Source: Cyprinodon diabolis | Taxonomy: Eukaryota; Chordata; Actinopteri; Cyprinodontiformes; Cyprinodontidae | Direction of reading: 5' to 3' | DNA: 64,000 nt | NCBI GenBank assembly: GCA_030533445.1 | Contig: CM060068.1 | Coordinates: 49,843,659 to 49,907,658 of the forward strand | Part shown: positions 46,601 to 58,700 of the stretch, piece after piece | Position numbering within the stretch: the first letter of the stretch is position 1 | How the letters are laid out: the number at the start of each line of letters is the position of its first letter | Made by a program: the position numbers and the translations under genes | The notes under the pieces: generated by a model | Database searches by the model: none | The model's input: the letters and a program-made list of their open reading frames with translations, nothing else | What the model was told of the DNA's origin: nothing

Positions 46601-49600
46601 GTAAAGGGCTTTGGTTTATAAAGGGCTTTGGTTTCTAAAGAGCTTGGTTTATAACCGGCTTTGGTTTATAAAGGGCTCTGGTTTTTCAAGGGCTCTAGTT
46701 TTTAACATCCTATGGCTTATAACGGGCTTTGGTTTGAAAAGGCCTCTGGTTTATAATAGCCTCTGGCTTATAACGGGCTTTGGTTTAAAAAGGCCTCTGG
46801 TTTATAACTGAATTTGGTTTATAAAGGGCTCTGGTTTATAACGGGCTCTGCTTTATAACCGGCTTTGGTTTATAAAGGGCTCTGGTTTATAAAGGGCTCT
46901 AGTTTATAACGGGCTCTGATTTATAACCGTCTTTGGTTTATAAAGGGCTCTAGTTTATAAAGGGCTATGATTCATAACGGGCTCTGATATAACAGGCTTT
47001 GGTTTATAAAGCACTCTAGTTTATAACGGGCTCTGGTTTATAACCGTCTTTGGTTTACACAGGGCTCTGGTTTATAAAGGGCTCTGGTTTATTACAGGCT
47101 CTGGTATATAAAGTGCTTTGGTTTCTAAAGAGCTTTGGTTTCTAAATGGCTTTAGTTTATAACGGGCTCTGGTTAATAAATTGATCTGGTTTTTCATGGG
47201 CTCTGGTTCATAAAGGGCTCTGGTTTATAAAGGGCTCTGATTTCTAATGGGCTCTGGTTAATAAAGGGCTCTGGTTTTTAATGGGCTCTGGTTTATAACC
47301 GTCTTTGGTTTACACAGGGCTCTGTTTTATAAAGGGCTCTGGTTTATAACGGGCTCTGGTTTATTACATGCTCTGGTATATAAAGTGCTTTTGTTTCTAA
47401 AGAGCTTTGGTTTGTAAAGGGCTTAAGTTTATAAAGGGCTCTGGTTTTTAATTGGCTCTGGTTCATAAAGGGTTCTGGCTTATAAGCGGCTTTGGTTTAA
47501 AAAGGCGTCTGGTTTATAAAACGGCTCTCGTTTATAACCAGCTTTGGTTTATAAAAGGCTCTGGTTTATAACAGGCTCTGGTTTATAACCGGCTTTGGTT
47601 TATAAAGAGCTCCGGTTGATAAAGGGCTCTGGTTTTTAAAGGGCTTTGGTTTCTAAAGAGCTTGGTTTATAACCGGCTTTGGTTTATAAAGGGATCTGGC
47701 TTATAAAGGGCTCTGGTTTATAAAGGGCTCTGGTTTATAACGGGCTCTGGTTCATAAAGGGCTCTGGTTTATAAAGGGCTCTGGTTTTTCAAGGGCATTG
47801 GTTTATAACAGGCTCTGGTTTACAACCGTCTTTGGTTTATAACGGGCTCTGGTTTATAACAGGCTCTGGTTTATAACGGGCTCTGATTTATAACCGGCTA
47901 TGGTTTATAAAGGGCTCTAGTTTATAACGGGCTCTGGTTTATAACTGTCTTTGGTTTATAAAGGGCTCTAGTTTATAAAGGGCTATGATTCATAACAGGC
48001 TCTGATTTATAACCGGCTCTGGTATAACAGGCTCTGGTATATAAAGTGCTTTGGTTTCTAAAGAGCTTTGGTTTCTAAATGGCTTTAGTTTATAACGGGC
48101 TCTGGTTAATGAATTGATCTGGTTTTTAATGGGCTCTGGTTCATAAAGGGCTCTGGCTTATAAGCGGCTTTGGTTTATAAAGGGCTCTGGTTTATAACGG
48201 GCTCTGGTTTATAACCGGCTTTGGTTTATAAAGAGCTCTGGTTGATAAAGGGCTCTGGTTTTTAAAGGGGTCTTATTTATTACAGGCTCTGGTAAAGGGC
48301 TTTGGTTTCTAAAGGGCTTTGGTTTCTAAAGAGCTTGGTGTATAACCGGCTTTGGTTTATAAAGGGCTCTGGTTTATAAAGGGCTCTGGTTTACACAGGG
48401 CTCTGGTTTATAACGGGCTGTGGTTTATAAAGGGCTCTGGTTTATAAAGGGCTCTGGTTTTTCAAGGGCTCTGGTTTATAACAGGCTCTGGTTTACAACC
48501 GTCTTTGGTTTATAATGGGCTCTGGTTTATAACCGTCTTTGGTTTATACAGGGCTCTGGTTTATAAAGGGCTCTGGTTCATAACGGGCTCTGATTTTTAA
48601 TGGGCTCTGGTTAATAAAGGGCTCTGGTTTTTAATGGGCTCTGGTTTATAACCGTCTTTGGTTTATACAGGGCTCTGGTTTATAAAGGGCTCTGGTTTAT
48701 AACGGGCTCTGGTTTATTACATGCTCTGGTATATAAAGTGCTTTTGTTTCTAAAGAGCTTTGGTTTGTAAAGGGCTTAAGTTTATAAAGGGCTCTGGTTT
48801 TTAATTGGCTCTGGTTCATAAAGGGTTCTGGCTTATAAGCGGCTTTGGTTTAAAAAGGCGTCTGGTTTATAAAAGGCTCTCGTTTATAACCGGCTTTGGT
48901 TTATAAAAGGCTCTGGTTTATAACAGGCTCTGGTTTATAACCGGCTTTGGTTTATAAAGAGCTCCGGTTGATAAAGGGCTCTGGTTTTTAAAGGGCTCTG
49001 GTTTATTACATGCTCTGGTAAAAGGCTTTGGTTTCTAAAGGGCTTTGGTTTCTAAAGAGCTTGGTTTATAACCGGCTTTGGTTTATAAAGGGATCTGGCT
49101 TATAAAGGGCTCTGGTTTATAAAGGGCTCTGGTTTATAATGGGCTCTGGTTTATAAAGGGCTCTGGTTTATAAAGGGCTCTGGTTTTTCAAGGGCATTGG
49201 TTTATAACAGGCTCTGGTTTACAACCGTCTTTGGTTTATAACGGGCTCTGGTTTATAACAGGCTCTGGTTTATAACAGGCTCTGATTTATAACCGGCTAT
49301 GGTTTATAAAGGGCTCTAGTTTATAAAGGGCTATGATTCATAACGGGCTCTGATTTATAACCGGCTTTGGTTTATAAAGTGCTCTAGTTTATAACGGGCT
49401 CTGGTTTATAACCGTCTTTGGTTTACACAGGGCTCTGGTTTATAAAGGGCTCTGGTTTATAACATGCTCTGGTTTATTACAGGCTCTGGTATATAAAGTG
49501 CTTTGGTTTCTAAAGAGCTTTGGTTTCTAAATGGCTTTAGTTTATAACGGGCTCTGGTTAATAAATTGATCTGGTTTTTAATGGGCTCTGGTTCATAAAG

Positions 49601-52600
49601 GGCTCTGGCTTATAAGCGGCTTTGGTTTAAAAAGGCGTCTGGTTTATAGAAGGCTCTGGTTTATAACCGGCTTTGGTTTATAAAGGGCTCTGGTTTATAA
49701 CGGGCTCTGGTTTATAACCTGCTTTGGTTTATAAAGAGCTCTGGTTGATAAAGGGCTCTGGTTTTTAGAGGGCTCTGGTTTATTACAGGCTCTGGTAAAG
49801 GGCTTTGGTTTATAAAGGGCTTTGGTTTCTAAAGAGCTTGGTTTATAACCGGCTTTGGTTTATAAAGGGCTCTGGTTTTTCAAGGGCTCTAGTTTTTAAC
49901 ATCCTATGGCTTATAACGGGCTTTGGTTTGAAAAGGCCTCTGGTTTATAATAGCCTCTGGCTTATAACGGGCTTTGGTTTAAAAAGGCCTCTGGTTTATA
50001 ACTGAATTTGGTTTATAAAGGGCTCTGGTTTATAACGGGCTCTGCTTTATAACCGGCGTTGGTTTATAAAGGGCTCTGGTTTATAAAGGGCTCTAGTTTA
50101 TAACGGGCTCTGATTTATAACCGTCTTTGGTTTATAAAGGGCTCTAGTTTATAAAGGGCTATGATTCATAACGGGCTCTGATATAACAGGCTTTGGTTTA
50201 TAAAGCACTCTAGTTTATAACGGGCTCTGGTTTATAACCGTCTTTGGTTTACACAGGGCTCTGGTTTATAAAGGGCTCTGGTTTATTACAGGCTCTGGTA
50301 TATAAAGTGCTTTGGTTTCTAAAGAGCTTTGGTTTCTAAATGGCTTTAGTTTATAACGGGCTCTGGTTAATAAATTGATCTGGTTTTTCATGGGCTCTGG
50401 TTCATAAAGGGCTCTGGTTTATAAAGGGCTCTGATTTCTAATGGGCTCTGGTTAATAAAGGGCTCTGGTTTTTAATGGGCTCTGGTTTATAACCGTCTTT
50501 GGTTTACACAGGGCTCTGGTTTATAAAGGGCTCTGGTTTATAACGGGCTCTGGTTTATTACATGCTCTGGTATATAAAGTGCTTTTGTTTCTAAAGAGCT
50601 TTGGTTTGTAAAGGGCTTAAGTTTATAACGGGCTCTGGTTTTTAATTGGCTCTGGTTCATAAAGGGTTCTGGCTTATAAGCGGCTTTGGTTTAAAAAGGC
50701 GTCTGGTTTATAAAACGGCTCTCGTTTATAACCGGCTTTGGTTTATAAAAGGCTCTGGTTTATAACAGGCTCTGGTTTATAACCGGCTTTGGTTTATAAA
50801 GAGCTCCGGTTGATAAAGGGCTCTGGTTTTTAAAGGGCTCTGGTTTATTACAGGCTCTGGTAAAGGGCTTTGGTTTCTAAAGGGCTTTGGTTTCTAAAGA
50901 GCTTGGTTTATAACCGGCTTTGGTTTATAAAGGGATCTGGCTTATAAAGGGCTCTGGTTTATAAAGGGCTCTGGTTTATAACGGGCTCTGGTTCATAAAG
51001 GGCTCTGGTTTATAAAGGGCTCTGGTTTTTCAAGGGCATTGGTTTATAACAGGCTCTGGTTTACAACCGTCTTTGGTTTATAACGGGCTCTGGTTTATAA
51101 CAGGCTCTGGTTTATAACGGGCTCTGATTTATAACCGGCTATGGTTTATAAAGGGCTCTAGTTTATAACGGGCTCTGGTTTATAACTGTCTTTGGTTTAT
51201 AAAGGGCTCTAGTTTATAAAGGGCTATGATTCATAACAGGCTCTGATTTATAACCGGCTCTGGTATAACAGGCTCTGGTATATAAAGTGCTTTGGTTTCT
51301 AAAGAGCTTTGGTTTCTAAATGGCTTTAGTTTATAACGGGCTCTGGTTAATGAATTGATCTGGTTTTTAATGGGCTCTGGTTCATAAAGGGCTCTGGCTT
51401 ATAAGCGGCTTTGGTTTATAAAGGGCTCTGGTTTATAACGGGCTCTGGTTTATAACCGGCTTTGGTTTATAAAGAGCTCTGGTTGATAAAGGGCTCTGGT
51501 TTTTAAAGGGGTCTTATTTATTACAGGCTCTGGTAAAGGGCTTTGGTTTCTAAAGGGCTTTGGTTTCTAAAGAGCTTGGTGTATAACCGGCTTTGGTTTA
51601 TAAAGGGCTCTGGTTTATAAAGGGCTCTGGTTTACACAGGGCTCTGGTTTATAACGGGCTGTGGTTTATAAAGGGCTCTGGTTTATAAAGGGCTCTGGTT
51701 TTTCAAGGGCTCTGGTTTATAACAGGCTCTGGTTTACAACCGTCTTTGGTTTATAATGGGCTCTGGTTTATAACCGTCTTTGGTTTATACAGGGCTCTGG
51801 TTTATAAAGGGCTCTGGTTCATAACGGGCTCTGATTTTTAATGGGCTCTGGCTAATAAAGGGCTCTGGTTTTTAATGGGCTCTGGTTTATAACCGTCTTT
51901 GGTTTATACAGGGCTCTGGTTTATAAAGGGCTCTGGTTTATAACGGGCTCTGGTTTATTACATGCTCTGGTATATAAAGTGCTTTTGTTTCTAAAGAGCT
52001 TTGGTTTGTAAAGGGCTTAAGTTTATAAAGGGCTCTGGTTTTTAATTGGCTCTGGTTCATAAAGGGTTCTGGCTTATAAGCGGCTTTGGTTTAAAAAGGC
52101 GTCTGGTTTATAAAAGGCTCTCGTTTATAACCGGCTTTGGTTTATAAAAGGCTCTGGTTTATAACAGGCTCTGGTTTATAACCGGCTTTGGTTTATAAAG
52201 AGCTCCGGTTGATAAAGGGCTCTGGTTTTTAAAGGGCTCTGGTTTATTACATGCTCTGGTAAAAGGCTTTGGTTTCTAAAGGGCTTTGGTTTCTAAAGAG
52301 CTTGGTTTATAACCGGCTTTGGTTTATAAAGGGATCTGGCTTATAAAGGGCTCTGGTTTATAAAGGGCTCTGGTTTATAATGGGCTCTGGTTTATAAAGG
52401 GCTCTGGTTTATAAAGGGCTCTGGTTTTTCAAGGGCATTGGTTTATAACAGGCTCTGGTTTACAACCGTCTTTGGTTTATAACGGGCTCTGGTTTATAAC
52501 AGGCTCTGGTTTATAACAGGCTCTGATTTATAACCGGCTATGGTTTATAAAGGGCTCTAGTTTATAAAGGGCTATGATTCATAACGGGCTCTGATTTATA

Positions 52601-55261
52601 ACCGGCTTTGGTTTATAAAGTGCTCTAGTTTATAACGGGCTCTGGTTTATAACCGTCTTTGGTTTACACAGGGCTCTGGTTTATAAAGGGCTCTGGTTTA
52701 TAACATGCTCTGGTTTATTACAGGCTCTGGTATATAAAGTGCTTTGGTTTCTAAAGAGCTTTGGTTTCTAAATGGCTTTAGTTTATAACGGGCTCTGGTT
52801 AATAAATTGATCTGGTTTTTCATGGGCTCTGGTTCATAAAGGGCTCTGGTTTATAAAGGGCTCTGATTTCTAATGGGCTCTGGTTAATAAAGGGCTCTGG
52901 TTTTTAATGGGCTCTGGTTTATAACCGTCTTTGGTTTACACAGGGCTCTGGTTTATAAAGGGCTCTGGTTTATAACGGGCTCTGGTTTATTACATGCTCT
53001 GGTATATAAAGTGCTTTTGTTTCTAAAGAGCTTTGGTTTGTAAAGGGCTTAAGTTTATAAAGGGCTCTGGTTTTTAATTGGCTCTGGTTCATAAAGGGTT
53101 CTGGCTTATAAGCGGCTTTGGTTTAAAAAGGCGTCTGGTTTATAAAACGGCTCTCGTTTATAACCGGCTTTGGTTTATAAAAGGCTCTGGTTTATAACAG
53201 GCTCTGGTTTATAACCGGCTTTGGTTTATAAAGAGCTCCGGTTGATAAAGGGCTCTGGTTTTTAAAGGGCTCTGGTTTATTACAGGCTCTGGTAAAGGGC
53301 TTTGGTTTCTAAAGGGCTTTGGTTTCTAAAGAGCTTGGTTTATAACCGGCTTTGGTTTATAAAGGGATCTGGCTTATAAAGGGCTCTGGTTTATAAAGGG
53401 CTCTGGTTTATAACGGGCTCTGGTTCATAAAGGGCTCTGGTTTATAAAGGGCTCTGGTTTTTCAAGGGCATTGGTTTATAACAGGCTCTGGTTTACAACC
53501 GTCTTTGGTTTATAACGGGCTCTGGTTTATAACAGGCTCTGGTTTATAACGGGCTCTGATTTATAACCGGCTATGGTTTATAAAGGGCTCTAGTTTATAA
53601 CGGGCTCTGGTTTATCACTGTCTTTGGTTTATAAAGGGCTCTAGTTTATAAAGGGCTATGATTCATAACAGGCTCTGATTTATAACCGGCTCTGGTATAA
53701 CAGGCTCTGGTATATAAAGTGCTTTGGTTTCTAAAGAGCTTTGGTTTCTAAATGGCTTTAGTTTATAACGGGCTCTGGTTAATGAATTGATCTGGTTTTT
53801 AATGGGCTCTGGTTCATAAAGGGCTCTGGCTTATAAGCGGCTTTGGTTTATAAAGGGCTCTGGTTTATAACGGGCTCTGGTTTATAACCGGCTTTGGTTT
53901 ATAAAGAGCTCTGGTTGATAAAGGGCTCTGGTTTTTAAAGGGGTCTTATTTATTACAGGCTCTGGTAAAGGGCTTTGGTTTCTAAAGGGCTTTGGTTTCT
54001 AAAGAGCTTGGTGTATAACCGGCTTTGGTTTATAAAGGGCTCTGGTTTATAAAGGGCTCTGGTTTACACAGGGCTCTGGTTTATAACGGGCTGTGGTTTA
54101 TAAAGGGCTCTGGTTTATAAAGGGCTCTGGTTTTTCAAGGGCTCTGGTTTATAACAGGCTCTGGTTTACAACCGTCTTTGGTTTATAATGGGCTCTGGTT
54201 TATAACCGTCTTTGGTTTATACAGGGCTCTGGTTTATAAAGGGCTCTGGTTCATAACGGGCTCTGATTTTTAATGGGCTCTGGTTAATAAAGGGCTCTGG
54301 TTTTTAATGGGCTCTGGTTTATAACCGTCTTTGGTTTATACAGGGCTCTGGTTTATAAAGGGCTCTGGTTTATAACGGGCTCTGGTTTATTACATGCTCT
54401 GGTATATAAAGTGCTTTTGTTTCTAAAGAGCTTTGGTTTGTAAAGGGCTTAAGTTTATAAAGGGCTCTGGTTTTTAATTGGCTCTGGTTCATAAAGGGTT
54501 CTGGCTTATAAGCGGCTTTGGTTTAAAAAGGCGTCTGGTTTATAAAAGGCTCTCGTTTATAACCGGCTTTGGTTTATAAAAGGCTCTGGTTTATAACAGG
54601 CTCTGGTTTATAACCGGCTTTGGTTTATAAAGAGCTCCGGTTGATAAAGGGCTCTGGTTTTTAAAGGGCTCTGGTTTATTACATGCTCTGGTAAAAGGCT
54701 TTGGTTTCTAAAGGGCTTTGGTTTCTAAAGAGCTTGGTTTATAACCGGCTTTGGTTTATAAAGGGATCTGGCTTATAAAGGGCTCTGGTTTATAAAGGGC
54801 TCTGGTTTATAATGGGCTCTGGTTTATAAAGGGCTCTGGTTTATAAAGGGCTCTGGTTTTTCAAGGGCATTGGTTTATAACAGGCTCTGGTTTACAACCG
54901 TCTTTGGTTTATAACGGGCTCTGGTTTATAACAGGCTCTGGTTTATAACAGGCTCTGATTTATAACCGGCTATGGTTTATAAAGGGCTCTAGTTTATAAA
55001 GGGCTATGATTCATAACGGGCTCTGATTTATAACCGGCTTTGGTTTATAAAGTGCTCTAGTTTATAACGGGCTCTGGTTTATAACCGTCTTTGGTTTACA
55101 CAGGGCTCTGGTTTATAAAGGGCTCTGGTTTATAACATGCTCTGGTTTATTACAGGCTCTGGTATATAAAGTGCTTTGGTTTCTAAAGAGCTTTGGTTTC
55201 TAAATGGCTTTAGTTTATAACGGGCTCTGGTTAATAAATTGATCTGGTTTTTAATGGGCTC
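40618..55261 (+). repeat. 17-bp satellite array, middle part, in 2.4-3.2 kb higher-order repeats
   Basis: The same monomer in the same orientation as on the left. The marker TTGGTGTATAACCGG occurs at 42544, 45226, 48335, 51576 and 54008 (spacings 2682, 3109, 3241, 2432). A second marker, TTTTTCATGGGCTC, near 41357, 44513, 47195, 50389 and 52819 gives spacings of 3156, 2682, 3194 and 2430. Units are nearly identical over long runs and differ mainly by block gains or losses. The markers TTGGTGTATAACCGG and TTTTTCATGGGC also occur left of the ERV (for example 11123 and about 25351). I see no gene. The array stops at the gap. Confidence 0.95.
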
Positions 55262-55761
55262 NNNNNNNNNNNNNNNNNNNNNNNNNNNNNNNNNNNNNNN
55301 NNNNNNNNNNNNNNNNNNNNNNNNNNNNNNNNNNNNNNNNNNNNNNNNNNNNNNNNNNNNNNNNNNNNNNNNNNNNNNNNNNNNNNNNNNNNNNNNNNNN
55401 NNNNNNNNNNNNNNNNNNNNNNNNNNNNNNNNNNNNNNNNNNNNNNNNNNNNNNNNNNNNNNNNNNNNNNNNNNNNNNNNNNNNNNNNNNNNNNNNNNNN
55501 NNNNNNNNNNNNNNNNNNNNNNNNNNNNNNNNNNNNNNNNNNNNNNNNNNNNNNNNNNNNNNNNNNNNNNNNNNNNNNNNNNNNNNNNNNNNNNNNNNNN
55601 NNNNNNNNNNNNNNNNNNNNNNNNNNNNNNNNNNNNNNNNNNNNNNNNNNNNNNNNNNNNNNNNNNNNNNNNNNNNNNNNNNNNNNNNNNNNNNNNNNNN
55701 NNNNNNNNNNNNNNNNNNNNNNNNNNNNNNNNNNNNNNNNNNNNNNNNNNNNNNNNNNNNN
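55262..55761. other. Assembly gap of 500 N
   Basis: Exactly 500 unknown bases, a round number that suggests a placeholder and not a measured length. Any frame across it is meaningless. Satellite orientation differs on its two sides. Confidence 0.99.
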
Positions 55762-58700
55762 TATAAACCAAAGCCCTTTATAAACCAGAGCTCGTTACAA
55801 ACCAGAGCCCGTTATAAACCAGAGCCTGTTATAAACCAGAGCCCTTTATATACCAGAGCCTGTTATAAACCAGAGCCCTTTATATACCAGAGCCCTTTAT
55901 AAACCAAAGCCGGTTATAAACCAGACCCCCTTACAAACCAGAGCCCATTATAAACCAGACCCCGTTATAAACCAGAACCCTTTATAAACCAGAGCTCTTT
56001 ATAAACCAAAGCCCTTTATAAACCAGAGCCCGTTACAAACCAGAGCCCGTTATAACCCAGAGCCTATTATAAACCAGAGCCCTTTATATACCAGAGCCTG
56101 TTATAAACCAGAGCCCTTTATATACCAGAGCCCTTTATAAACCCAAGCCGATTATAAACCAAAGCCTGTTATAAACTGGAGCCCATTACAAACCAGAGCC
56201 CTTTATGAACCAGAACCCTTTATAAACCAGAGCCCATTATAAACCAGAGCCCGATATAAACCAGAGCCCGTTATAAACCAGAGCCCGTTATAAGGCAGAG
56301 CCCGTTACAAACCGACGCCTGTTATAAACCAGAGCCTGTTATAAACGAGAGCCTTTTATAAACCAAAGCCCGTTATAAACCAGAGCCTTTTATAAACCAA
56401 ACCCCGTTAAAAACCAGAGCCCTTTTTAAACCAGAGCCTCTTATAAACCAGAACCCTTTATAAACCAGAGCTCTTCATAAACCATAGCCCTTTATATACC
56501 ACAGCCTGTTATAAACCAGAGCCCTTTATAAACCAGAGCCCTTTATAAACCAAAGCCCTTTATAAACCAGACGCCCTTACAAAACAGAGCCCGTTATAAA
56601 CCAGAGCCCGTTATGAACCAGAGCCCTTTAAAAACCAGAGCCCTTTATAAACCAAAGCCCTTTATAAACCAAAGCCCTTAAGAAACCAAGGTCCTTTTTA
56701 AACCAGAGCCCGTTATAAACCAAAGCCCTTTATATACCAGAGCCTGTTATAAACCAGAGCCCTTTATAAACCAGAGCCCTTTATAAACCAAAGCTGGTTA
56801 TAAACCAGAGCCCTTTATAAACCAAAGCCGGTTATAAACCAGAGCCCGTTATAAACCAGAGCCCGTTATAAACCAGAGCCCTTTATAAACCAGAACCCTT
56901 TATAAACCAGAGCTCTTTATAAACCAAAGCCCTTTATAAACCAGAGCCCATTACAAACCAGAGCCCTTTATAAACCAGAACCCTTTATAAACCACAGCCC
57001 ATTATAAACCAGAGCCCTTTAAAAACCAGAGCTCTTTATAAACCAAAGCCCTTTATAAACCAGAGCCCGTTACAAACCAGAGCCCGTTATAAACCAGAGC
57101 CTGTTATAAACCAGAGCCCTTTATATACCAGAGCCTGTTACAAACAAGAGCCCTTTATATACCAGAGCCCTTTATAAACCAAAGCCGGTTATAAACCAGA
57201 CCCCCTTACAAACCAGACCCCATTATAAACCACACCCCGTTATAAACCAGAACCCTTTATAAACCAGAGCTCTTTATAAACCAAAGCCCTTTATAAACCA
57301 GAGCCCGTTACAAACCAGAGCCCGTTATAAACCAGAGCCTATTATAAACCAGAGCCATTTATATACCAGAGCCTGTTATAAACCAGAGCCCTTTATATAC
57401 CAGAGCCCTTTATAAACCCAAGCCGATTATAAACCAGAGCCTGTTACAAGCCAAAGTCAGTTATAAACCAGAGGCCATTACAAACCAGAGCCCTTTATTA
57501 ACCATTACCCTTTATAAACCAGAGCCCGTTATAAACCAGAGCCCTTTAAAAACCAGAGCCCTTTATAAACCAAAGCCTTTTATAAACCAAAGCCCTTAAG
57601 AAGCCAAGTTCCTTTTTAAACCAGAGCCTGTTATAAACCAAAGCCCTTTATATACCAGAGCCTGTTATAAACCAGAGCCCCTTATAAACCAGAGCCCTTT
57701 ATAAACCAAAGCCAGTTATAAACCAGAGCCCGTTATAAACCAGAGCCCGTTACAAACCAGAGCCCGTTATAAACCAGAGCCTGTTATAAACCAGAGCCCT
57801 TTATATACCAAAGCCTGTTATAAACCAGAGCCCGTTATGAACCAGAGCCCTTTAAAAACCAGAAGCCCTTTATAAACCAAAGCCCTTTATAAACCAAAGC
57901 CCTTAAGAAACCAAGGTCCTTTTTAAACCAGAGCCCGTTATAAACCAAAGCCCTTTATATACCAGAGCCTGTTATAAACAAGAGCCCTTTATAAACCAGA
58001 GCCCTTTATAAACCCAAGCCGATTATAAACCAAAGCCTGTTATAAACTGGAGCCCATTACAAACCAGAGCCCTTTATGAACCAGAACCCTTTATAAACCA
58101 GAGCCCATTATAAACCAGAGCCCGATATAAACCAGAGCCCGTTATAAACCAGAGCCCGTTATAAGGCAGAGCCCGTTACAAACCGACGCCTGTTATAAAC
58201 CAGAGCCTGTTATAAACGAGAGCCTTTTATAAACCAAAGCCCGTTATAAACCAGAGCCTTTTATAAACCAAACCCCGTTAAAAACCAGAGCCCTTTTTAA
58301 ACCAGAGCCTCTTATAAACCAGAACCCTTTATAAACCAGAGCTCTTCATAAACCATAGCCCTTTATATACCACAGCCTGTTATAAACCAGAGCCCTTTAT
58401 AAACCAGAGCCCTTTATAAACCAAAGCCCTTTATAAACCAGACGCCCTTACAAAACAGAGCCCGTTATAAACCAGAGCCCGTTATGAACCAGAGCCCTTT
58501 AAAAACCAGAGCCCTTTATAAACCAAAGCCCTTTATAAACCAAAGCCCTTAAGAAACCAAGGTCCTTTTTAAACCAGAGCCCGTTATAAACCAAAGCCCT
58601 TTATATACCAGAGCCTGTTATAAACCAGAGCCCTTTATAAACCAGAGCCCTTTATAAACCAAAGCTGGTTATAAACCAGAGCCCTTTATAAACCAAAGCC

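Noticed and set aside
24766..50005. 66-codon frames recurring on both sides of the ERV
   Set aside because: Same cause: satellite translated by chance. They serve only as markers of the repeat units.
55130..55771. Frames on both strands across the N gap
   Set aside because: Made almost entirely of unknown residues.
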